Assembly: GCA_035267045.1 (NCBI GenBank)
Contig: DATFMH010000065.1
Coordinates: 1-5,970 of the forward strand
DNA length: 5,970 nt
From: DATFMH01 sp035267045
Lineage (GTDB): Bacteria; Bacteroidota; Rhodothermia; Balneolales; DATFMH01
Direction: 5' to 3'
Shown: piece by piece, positions 1 through 4,973 of the stretch
Layout of the letters: each line of letters opens with the position of its first letter
How positions within the stretch are numbered: position 1 is the stretch's first letter
Position numbers and translations under genes: made by a program
The notes under the pieces: model-generated
Told to the model about the DNA's origin: nothing
What the model saw: only the letters and a program-made list of their open reading frames with translations
The model's database searches: none

Positions 1-136
1 CCACTTTTGTCAACGCATCACTGGAAAGAGACTGAAAGAAAGGGACCATCCCGAGCTTTTCCAGCCGAACGCCCCTGGTACAATGATGTCCACTGATTTC
101 CGGATTCTTTAGTGGTATGGATCTTCGCTTAGACAT
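1..136 (-). CDS. Crp/Fnr-type transcriptional regulator, N-terminal fragment (runs off window)
   Basis: An open frame starts with ATG at 136-134 and runs off the left edge after 45 codons. The visible protein begins MSKRRSIPLK, contains GHHCTRGVRLEKLG at residues 16-29, and continues VPFFQSLSSDALTKV at 31-45. The last stretch matches the usual entry into a cyclic-nucleotide-binding domain ('xPFFxxLsxexLxxv') of Crp/Fnr regulators, and a Cys/His-containing stretch just before it is common in that family. Only one cysteine (C19) is visible, so the region shown lacks the cysteine cluster of a classical FNR [4Fe-4S] sensor. The DNA-binding helix-turn-helix would lie outside the window. It follows lplA by 10 bp on the same strand, so it is probably co-transcribed. 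No clear Shine-Dalgarno is present. The family call rests on a short stretch and could be a cNMP-binding protein without DNA binding. Confidence 0.62.
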   Translation of the reverse strand, partial: MSKRRSIPLKNPEISGHHCTRGVRLEKLGMVPFFQSLSSDALTKV

Positions 137-146
137 AAATAACAAT

Positions 147-1169
147 TCATGTATTAGTTAATTTTACATCAAGATCGTCTCCAATGAAAAGCTCACGGAT
201 ATCCTTATGTGATACATTTCCAAAGAAATCATTCATATTGTACCATTTTAAAATTTGATCGATATCATCTGCTTCATAACGCCGGCCGATTATCGCTTTT
301 TCCAATATACTTACATCATTCTTGCCCAAAAAATCGCCAAAAATTTTAAGATCCTGAACATGCCCTTTTTCCACCTTGATTCGCAGATCAACTTCACCAA
401 TATCAAAACGATGGGATCTCATAACATTGAATTTTGGGGAGTAGCCAAAATTCCAATCCCAGTTGGCATATTTAATATTAGATAATTCACGCACTCGATG
501 CCAGTCATTTTCCGTGAGATGATAAACAACGGGAGACGCAGATCCCTGGAAAATTGCTTCTTTAATCCGATCTCTGAGCTGTTGAATATCAATGGGCCTT
601 TTCAGAAATCTGGAAATATTTGAAACCCGGTTGCGGATCGATTTCATACCTTTAGATTGAATTTTCGCCATCTTCACGTTCAGTGATTCGACGATCTCGT
701 TGAGATCGGAATTGAAGAGCAAGGTCCCGTGACTGAACATTCTGCTTTTTGTCGAATGCTGGGCGTTTCCGGAAATCTTCAGACCATCTACCATAATGTC
801 ATTCCGTCCGCTCAATTCTGCGGGAATACCCAAATCTATCAAAACATCAATAATCGGCTGGGTAAATTCCAGAAAATTGTTGAGCCGTGAAGAGCTATAA
901 GGTTTAATAAAGGAGAAATTCAGATTACCCTGATCATGATAAACGGCACCACCGCCCGAGATGCGTCGCACGACGATGATGCCCTTCTTCCTTACGTAAT
1001 TGTAATTGATCTCTTCCAGTGTATTTTGATTACGCCCAATGATTACAGATGGCCGGTTGATATAAAACAGGAAGAGATCATCGTCCGGGAACAGGTTACG
1101 AAGAGCGTATTCTTCGATTGCCAGATTTATCCTTGGATCGGTTATATTTTCATTATCGATAAAAATCAT
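147..1169 (-). CDS. lplA: Lipoate-protein ligase A
   Basis: This 340-residue protein is close in length to E. coli LplA (338). The family joins free lipoate to ATP and transfers lipoyl-AMP to a lysine on E2/GcvH domains in the cytoplasm. Diagnostic signs are the nucleotide/lipoate-binding motif RRISGGGAVYHD at residues 68-79, the GRNDIMVDGLKISGNAQ stretch at 121-137 whose K131 fits the conserved lysine, and FSHGTLLF at 145-152. From about residue 235 the protein has the C-terminal accessory domain (YANWDWNFGYSPKFN, then the IGEVDLRI strand region), so it is a complete two-domain ligase rather than a LipB-type transferase. The start gives the usual 'fidn..dp..NlaiEey' opening. No Shine-Dalgarno is visible; the leader is A/T-rich with a TATAAT about 30 bp upstream. 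The Crp/Fnr gene follows after 10 bp. It implies lipoate scavenging, and no lipoyl acceptor gene lies nearby. Confidence 0.95.
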   Translation of the reverse strand: MIFIDNENITDPRINLAIEEYALRNLFPDDDLFLFYINRPSVIIGRNQNTLEEINYNYVRKKGIIVVRRISGGGAVYHDQGNLNFSFIKPYSSSRLNNFLEFTQPIIDVLIDLGIPAELSGRNDIMVDGLKISGNAQHSTKSRMFSHGTLLFNSDLNEIVESLNVKMAKIQSKGMKSIRNRVSNISRFLKRPIDIQQLRDRIKEAIFQGSASPVVYHLTENDWHRVRELSNIKYANWDWNFGYSPKFNVMRSHRFDIGEVDLRIKVEKGHVQDLKIFGDFLGKNDVSILEKAIIGRRYEADDIDQILKWYNMNDFFGNVSHKDIRELFIGDDLDVKLTNT

Positions 1170-1199
1170 GATTTAACTTAAAAAAGTATGAATGGTAAC

Positions 1200-1205
1200 A
1201 TTATA
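1200..1205 (-). promoter_or_regulatory. Candidate -10 box for lplA
   Basis: The minus strand reads TATAAT here, 30 bp upstream of the lplA start, within the 179-bp A/T-rich gap after the DUF2249 gene. The best -35 candidate at a 17-bp spacing ends in ACA but matches TTGACA at only three positions, so the call rests on the -10 alone. The rest of the gap (1170-1348) holds no supported gene. It has only a weak 5-bp-stem hairpin at 1328-1340 next to the DUF2249 stop. Confidence 0.35.
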
Positions 1206-1348
1206 GTCATAAAACATACAGATGTGCTAAAATCCTTATTCTTTAAACCATTATTGTATAATTTAGTACTCGATTTCTTGATTAACATTTCATATTTGAG
1301 TGCCTGCTATCATCATTTAGAATCTCTTATAAGGGTTATACGCAGAAC

Positions 1349-2092
1349 CTATTCGATCGTTTTCATAATCTTCACTACCCACTTTTCGGGCATGGTTTCA
1401 AGGTATTCCCATTTAAACGGATCATGGCTTTCCGCCTCCATCTGATAGTAGAGGGGTTTGGGATCATGATCATTGATGAAGATAAACGCTTCACCGGCAT
1501 TCAGATCATCATATGCGTTAAAAACCATTTCATGTCGCTCGGCCGGTGGATAAGGCCGCACATCAAATTTATTAATTACCGATACATCCGTATCATCCAG
1601 ATCATCAGCCGACTCTTTGGTCACGTGTACGACAAATTTACCCGCTGTTTTCTTCTTATAATCCCATTGATATTTACCCGTGAATTTCTTCTTGAATATA
1701 TCATGGATCTCCTTAGGATCATCTTTGGATATAATTTCCATTGTATCTCCTTTTAACATCATCCCATAACGGTGGAAAACAGCATATTTCCAGTCCTTTT
1801 CCTTGGCTTTCCTCAGGTCCATAAGCGTGGAGATCCCTTTAAACTCACGACCATTGGACGATTCGATACGGGTGACTTTCACCTTCCAGTCTTTAGGTCC
1901 ACCTTGCAGATAATCCCATCCTACCACATCGCCATAGATAGAGCGAAATTCGTAATACAAAGGCTTGGGGTCGTGATCATTGATAAAAACAAAGCTGTCG
2001 CCAGCAGGCAGTTCTTTAAAGAGCTTTAAAAGCTTTCTGTGACGCATAATGGGAATGAGCGGACGCACATCCAGTTCTTCGGTTGTTTCCAT
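1349..2092 (-). CDS. Triple DUF2249 (TusA-like) domain protein
   Basis: The 247-residue soluble protein has no signal peptide or membrane helix. It is built of three related units. Unit 1 (about 7-75) opens LDVRPLIPIMRH and ends GWDYLQGGPKDWKVKVTR. Unit 3 (about 176-245) opens FDVRPYPPAERHEMVF and ends KWEYLETMPEKWVVKIMKT. Both carry the identical core FINDHDPKPLYY (36-47 and 205-216), the hallmark of DUF2249. Unit 2 (about 88-159) keeps the 'DLRK', 'YQWDYKK' and 'KFVVHVTK' positions but has lost the NDHDPKPLYY core, so it looks degenerate. DUF2249 belongs to the SirA/TusA-like fold and is often found beside hemerythrins, nitric-oxide or denitrification genes; its biochemical role is not established. 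Most family members have one or two units. The start lacks a Shine-Dalgarno and is preceded by A-rich sequence. It appears to be its own unit, with a TATAAT about 50 bp upstream. Confidence 0.85.
   Translation of the reverse strand: METTEELDVRPLIPIMRHRKLLKLFKELPAGDSFVFINDHDPKPLYYEFRSIYGDVVGWDYLQGGPKDWKVKVTRIESSNGREFKGISTLMDLRKAKEKDWKYAVFHRYGMMLKGDTMEIISKDDPKEIHDIFKKKFTGKYQWDYKKKTAGKFVVHVTKESADDLDDTDVSVINKFDVRPYPPAERHEMVFNAYDDLNAGEAFIFINDHDPKPLYYQMEAESHDPFKWEYLETMPEKWVVKIMKTIE
1445..1474 (-). repeat. DUF2249 core repeat, copy in unit 3
   Basis: These bases encode the ten residues NDHDPKPLYY, identical to the copy at 1952-1981. At the DNA level 22 of 30 positions agree and all eight differences are synonymous, as expected for an old internal duplication kept under protein-level selection. 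Confidence 0.8.
1952..1981 (-). repeat. DUF2249 core repeat, copy in unit 1
   Basis: This is the partner of 1445-1474 and encodes the same NDHDPKPLYY residues in the first DUF2249 unit. The corresponding segment is missing from the middle unit of the same protein. Confidence 0.8.
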
Positions 2093-2141
2093 TTTATTTA
2101 TCCATTAGAGTTTACGTTATTGTTTATTCAGTACTAAGATT

Positions 2142-2147
2142 ATTATA
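2142..2147 (-). promoter_or_regulatory. Candidate -10 box for the DUF2249 gene
   Basis: The minus strand reads TATAAT, about 50 bp before the DUF2249 start codon. No convincing -35 hexamer lies at 16-18 bp. The site falls in the 170-bp gap (2093-2262) between the DUF2249 gene and the broken yeaO-like gene, which would otherwise leave the DUF2249 gene without a nearby promoter. Confidence 0.35.
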
Positions 2148-2262
2148 TCCTATTTTCTTTCCGGAGGTTTTGAATTGAGCGGATGTATGGTTATGTCGTT
2201 GATCAGCATATTATCAGGTGTTACCGGAATGTGGATGAGTGTGTATTGGCAATATCAGCAGG

Positions 2263-2412
2263 TTAAGCATGTGAGGATGGGGCAATCTCCTTTATCCACT
2301 CATCCAGCCGGGCATCCTCTTTGGAAATGCCGCGCGGCCAGACACGATCGATTAATACACGAAAGCCATCTTGTTTGGAAAAGGCATTGTATATACGTTT
2401 TATTTCTATCAA
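2263..2412 (-). pseudogene. Truncated YeaO-like (DUF488) gene
   Basis: Directly after ndh, a TTG codon (2412-2410) overlaps the ndh TGA stop by two bases and opens a 49-codon frame. Residues 1-20 read MIEIKRIYNAFSKQDGFRVL, followed by IDRVWPRGISKEDARLDEW and IKEIAPS. This is the N-terminal part of DUF488/YeaO proteins, whose signature is 'KRvYdp...DGyRvLvDRlWPRGl.K...lDeW.KeiaPS'. Family members are about 115-120 residues. Here homology stops after APS (residue 46, near base 2275), and the frame ends three residues later at SHA-stop. The expected continuation (ELRKWF...) is absent from all three minus-strand frames downstream, so this looks like a deletion or rearrangement rather than a simple frameshift. 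Family function is uncharacterised. The TTG start and tight coupling suggest it was once the last gene of the ndh operon. Confidence 0.8.
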
Positions 2413-3740
2413 AAGGGTTCCCATAACTTATCACTGATTTGTATGTCATTATTGCTTTCTATGTGTGACTTACACCGCCGGCATAATGTTCGATCGGTTA
2501 TCAGCCTGACTCCGCGCTTAAAGGTCAAATAGTACCAGATCCATTCGGCAAAAACGCGAAACCGGTTACGAAATCCGATCAGGAAAAGAATATGGACAAC
2601 CGACCAGAGCAGCCATGCAAAAAAGCCGCTGAACTTGAGTCCTCTTATATCGGCAATAGCTTTGGCTCGCCCGATTGTGGACATGGTCCCTTTATCTACA
2701 TAATGGAAAGCGGCCTTACTGTCGGCGAGTATATGTTTCTGCCTTAACAACTTACCTACAAACCGGCCCTGTTGACTGGCGACCGGAGCGATGGCCGGAA
2801 GGGGACGATCATTTGCATCCTTCACGACGGCAGCATCTCCGATTACAAAAATATCCGGATAATCCGGAATACTCAGGTCAGAACGTACTTTGATCCGGCC
2901 CGCCCGGTCCCTTTCGACATTCACGGATTTTAACAGAGGGGATGCCATCACACCTGCCGCCCAGATGATATTCGGTGTTTTTATTGTCCCTTCTTTAAAC
3001 GTAACGGCATGCTCTCTGATGTCGGTCACCGGTGTATTCAATAGTACACGCACCCCCATGCCTTCCAACATCCTGCGGGCCTTCTCCGAGAGGGTATCGG
3101 GATAGGAGCCCAATATCCTTGAGGCAGCTTCTACCAGAAAAATGCGTGTTTCATTCTCACTGATGTTTCTGTAATCGCGCAACATATTACGTTTAGCGAT
3201 TTCTGCTATGGCCCCGGCCATTTCCACACCCGTGGGACCACCACCGATAATAACATAAGTGAGATAAGTTTCTCTCAGTTTAGGATCGTCGATCTGTTCG
3301 GCCTCTTCGAGAGATAAAAGTATACGTTCCCTTACGCGTAATGCGTCTCCTATAGATTTAAGGCCTGGCGCATATTTTTCCCATTCATCATGACCAAAAT
3401 AGTTGTACTGAGAGCCTGGTGCAAGGACAAGCTTGTCATAGGTGATTGTTCGTTCGTCAAACAACTTCAAATATTTGCGATCCGGATAAATCCGTTGAAC
3501 TTCGCCAAGCAGAACCCGTATGTTTGGATTTCGGGAAGTGATGGCACGAATTGGCGCGGAAATGTCACCCGGCGATAGAGCAGCGGTGGCTACCTGATAT
3601 AATAACGGCTGAAACAGGTGATGGTTCGATTTGTCGATTAGGGTGATATCATGTTCGGAACCATATAGCTCTTTGACGGCTGCTATACCGCCAAAACCGC
3701 CCCCAACAATTACAATATGTTGACGATTTTTGTTATCCAT
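2409..3740 (-). CDS. ndh: Type II NADH:quinone oxidoreductase (NDH-2)
   Basis: This 443-residue flavoprotein belongs to the single-subunit, non-proton-pumping NADH dehydrogenases. They pass electrons from NADH through FAD to quinone at the inner face of the cytoplasmic membrane. The FAD Rossmann motif VGGGFGG is at residues 12-18, followed by the NDH-2 hallmark HHLFQPLLYQVATAALSPGD (40-59). The NADH-binding motif IGGGPTGVEMAG is at 165-176. The second FAD motif FVIGDAA is at 298-304, and the quinone-site region APVASQQG is at 318-325. The C-terminus has a hydrophobic segment (about 371-390) and an amphipathic stretch (393-408) for membrane attachment. A short tail after VRLI carries C420-x2-C423 (LCRRC), which I do not recognise as a standard NDH-2 feature. 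No Shine-Dalgarno is visible. The 66-aa gene ends 30 bp upstream and the yeaO fragment overlaps the stop, so it lies in a small operon. Confidence 0.95.
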   Translation of the reverse strand: MDNKNRQHIVIVGGGFGGIAAVKELYGSEHDITLIDKSNHHLFQPLLYQVATAALSPGDISAPIRAITSRNPNIRVLLGEVQRIYPDRKYLKLFDERTITYDKLVLAPGSQYNYFGHDEWEKYAPGLKSIGDALRVRERILLSLEEAEQIDDPKLRETYLTYVIIGGGPTGVEMAGAIAEIAKRNMLRDYRNISENETRIFLVEAASRILGSYPDTLSEKARRMLEGMGVRVLLNTPVTDIREHAVTFKEGTIKTPNIIWAAGVMASPLLKSVNVERDRAGRIKVRSDLSIPDYPDIFVIGDAAVVKDANDRPLPAIAPVASQQGRFVGKLLRQKHILADSKAAFHYVDKGTMSTIGRAKAIADIRGLKFSGFFAWLLWSVVHILFLIGFRNRFRVFAEWIWYYLTFKRGVRLITDRTLCRRCKSHIESNNDIQISDKLWEPF

Positions 3741-3770
3741 AAAGTTAAACAGTTTTGGAAATCAAAAGTG

Positions 3771-3971
3771 TTAATGAGATGCTACAAGCTCATCTTCATT
3801 TTCTATACTTATTTCCACTCTGAATGTTAATTTATCTCCTCTTGAATTAGCATATGCCGTATTCAGGTCCTTAATCTTGTAGCTTGTTGGAGTACTTAGA
3901 TATTCATCGATTCTTTCTTTAAGAAAATGTTCCAGAAGATCGGCGGATAGTGTTTTTAATTGATTAGTCAT
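3771..3971 (-). CDS. Small conserved-looking protein of unknown function
   Basis: A 66-residue acidic-leaning protein that I do not recognise. It begins MTNQLKTLSADLLEHFLKER and ends SIENEDELVASH. The first 30 residues look helical (LSADLLEHFLKERIDEYL), and the later KLTFRVEISIENE suggests a beta strand or hairpin. It has no cysteines, no signal peptide and no membrane segment. It lies 30 bp upstream of ndh on the same strand, which suggests co-transcription and perhaps an accessory role, though nothing in the sequence shows a function. A perfect TATAAT lies only 11 bp before the ATG, so the transcript leader could be very short, and no Shine-Dalgarno is present. Being short and unmatched, it could in principle be spurious, but its sensible composition and operon position favour a real gene. 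Confidence 0.6.
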   Translation of the reverse strand: MTNQLKTLSADLLEHFLKERIDEYLSTPTSYKIKDLNTAYANSRGDKLTFRVEISIENEDELVASH

Positions 3972-3982
3972 AATTAGTATGG

Positions 3983-3988
3983 ATTATA
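3983..3988 (-). promoter_or_regulatory. Candidate -10 box for the 66-aa gene and ndh
   Basis: The minus strand reads TATAAT, 11 bp upstream of the 66-aa gene's ATG. A TTCAAG at 17-bp spacing is only a partial -35 match. If used, transcription would start about 5 nt before the ATG, making an almost leaderless mRNA, which would fit the lack of a Shine-Dalgarno. The 109-bp gap (3972-4080) shows no strong terminator after the preceding AhpD-like gene. Confidence 0.3.
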
Positions 3989-4080
3989 GTTTGGACAAAA
4001 TTCATCTTGAAGTTGTTTAATTTGCCGACATAAATTCTCCAAACGGTGAAACTTGTCTCGTATTGAAGTTCGTACATGTA

Positions 4081-4542
4081 TTATTTTGCCAGCTCCGGCT
4101 TATAACTACCGGGAACAGTCCGAAAACTGATAGCCAGACGATTCCAACTGTTGATGGCGATAATGGCCATGGTCAGGGTTATCAACTCATCCCCACTGAA
4201 ATGCTCGCGAACATAATTGTATAATGGTTCGGGGATATCGTTTTCCGAGATCAGAGTCAGTGCCTCCGCCCATTCAAGGGCGGCACATTCCCGTTCAGTG
4301 TAGAAAGGGGCTTCTCGCCATGCGCTGAGCGCGTACAGTCGTTGCTCTGTTTCGCCGGCCTCGCGTGCATCCTTGGTGTGCATATCGATGCAAAAGGCAC
4401 ACCCGTTGATCTGGGATGCACGAATCTTTACCAACTCCCTCAGTGAGCTCTCCAGGCTTGAATTTTTCACATATTGCTCCATTTCCTGCATTCCTTTCAG
4501 AGCATCCGGAGCCTTTTGTTGGTATTGAATACGTTGTTTCAT
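4081..4542 (-). CDS. AhpD-like alkylhydroperoxidase / carboxymuconolactone decarboxylase family protein
   Basis: This 153-residue cytoplasmic, mostly helical protein carries the AhpD-type core LRELVKIRASQINGCAFC (34-51) followed by IDMHTKDAREAGE. C48, C51 and H55 form the CxxC-x3-H redox site, and E36 fits the conserved glutamate of the proton relay. The downstream WREAPFYTERECAALEWAEALT (75-96) is typical of the peroxidase-related branch of the family. Members reduce peroxides using a vicinal dithiol, and some are recharged by lipoylated proteins. The exact substrate cannot be read from sequence. Its ATG overlaps the TGA of the preceding paralogue (ATGA), indicating translational coupling, and a weak AGG lies 7 nt upstream of the start. 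True carboxymuconolactone decarboxylases lack the CxxC pair, so a redox role is the better guess. Confidence 0.85.
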   Translation of the reverse strand: MKQRIQYQQKAPDALKGMQEMEQYVKNSSLESSLRELVKIRASQINGCAFCIDMHTKDAREAGETEQRLYALSAWREAPFYTERECAALEWAEALTLISENDIPEPLYNYVREHFSGDELITLTMAIIAINSWNRLAISFRTVPGSYKPELAK

Positions 4543-4898
4543 GATTCAACCTGCTTTTCATCAACTATCTCCATTTCATCGATAGCCAGTGCCGCATGTG
4601 CATAAGCCGCCCCGGCACGCATTTCTGATGCCACCCAAATGGCTTCCATAATCTCGTTATTTGTTGCTCCTTTTTGTTTGGCCCGTTTGGTATGTCCTTT
4701 TATGCAATAAGGACATTGCGTGACGTGAGCCACAGCCACCGCTATCAATTGCTTGGTTTTTTCGTCGATAGCTCCAGCCTTAAAGACTGTGTTGCTGAAG
4801 TTTCGAAAGGCTTCTACCTGATCCGGAGCCAGGTTCGCCCGTTTTTCCGACATGGTTGGGGTCGCAGGCGGGTACATTGATTTGTTATTGGTATTCAT
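4539..4898 (-). CDS. Carboxymuconolactone decarboxylase-fold protein with AhpD CxxC motif
   Basis: This 119-residue protein has the single-domain CMD fold. It has an N-terminal helical lead (AFRNFSNTVFKAGAIDEKTK, 30-49), then LIAVAVAHVTQCPYCIKGHT (51-70) and ATNNEIMEAIWVASEMRAGAAYAHA (78-102). C62, C65 and H69 form CxxC-x3-H, as in AhpD-type thiol peroxidases or disulfide reductases. These proteins usually work as trimers or hexamers; the substrate here is unknown. The first 20 residues are polar and not conserved-looking. A GAGG at 4911-4908, about 9 nt before the ATG, supports the start. The gene sits 75 bp downstream of comA, beyond a palindrome, and overlaps the next AhpD-like gene by 4 bp. 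The two proteins share the motif but differ in length and surrounding sequence, so they are distant paralogues and could form a hetero-oligomer. Confidence 0.87.
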   Translation of the reverse strand: MNTNNKSMYPPATPTMSEKRANLAPDQVEAFRNFSNTVFKAGAIDEKTKQLIAVAVAHVTQCPYCIKGHTKRAKQKGATNNEIMEAIWVASEMRAGAAYAHAALAIDEMEIVDEKQVES

Positions 4899-4917
4899 GA
4901 TTCATAACCTCATTTTT

Positions 4918-4950
4918 AGACCTGTCAGGTTTTTAAAACCTGACAGGTCT
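4918..4950. repeat. Perfect 33-bp palindrome (16-bp arms, 1-base centre)
   Basis: The left arm AGACCTGTCAGGTTTT (4918-4933) is the exact reverse complement of the right arm (4935-4950), with a single T at 4934 between them. It sits between comA and the first AhpD-like gene. As RNA it would form a very stable hairpin. In the minus-strand direction it is followed by AAAAATGAGG rather than a U-tract, so it is not a canonical intrinsic terminator, and the plus-strand exit lacks a T-run too. From memory, similar 'ACCTGTCAGGT' palindromes recur in Bacteroidota-type genomes, so it may be a dispersed REP-like element that also attenuates transcription or protects the comA mRNA 3' end. It occurs once in this window. 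Confidence 0.85.
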
Positions 4951-4973
4951 TGAATTGTACATTAGAAGAAAAA

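Noticed and set aside
1..112. Plus-strand open frames at the left edge
   Set aside because: Two plus frames are open briefly, but the minus frame has an ATG, good spacing after lplA and a cNMP-domain-like sequence.
1178..1288. A 36-codon minus-strand frame in the gap before lplA
   Set aside because: It has no Shine-Dalgarno, contains the candidate -10 box of lplA, and its composition is what A/T-rich spacer gives by chance.
1328..1340. Small inverted repeat (TATAA arms) after the DUF2249 stop
   Set aside because: The stem is only five A/T pairs with no U-tract, too weak to call a terminator.
936..1445. Plus-strand open frames opposite lplA and the end of the DUF2249 gene
   Set aside because: They are antisense to well-supported coding sequence or lie in A/T-rich spacer, with no ribosome binding site or protein-like motifs.
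3964..4077. A 37-codon minus-strand frame between the AhpD pair and the 66-aa gene
   Set aside because: The only purine-rich signal is too far from the ATG. The frame runs through the candidate promoter and into the next start with no recognisable protein features.
4295..4564. An 89-codon minus-strand frame overlapping both AhpD-like genes
   Set aside because: It is out of frame with two proteins that have clear family motifs, and its translation resembles no family.
4918..4950. Palindrome as a standard rho-independent terminator for comA
   Set aside because: In the direction of transcription the stem is followed by an A-run, not a U-tract, so it was called a palindromic repeat.
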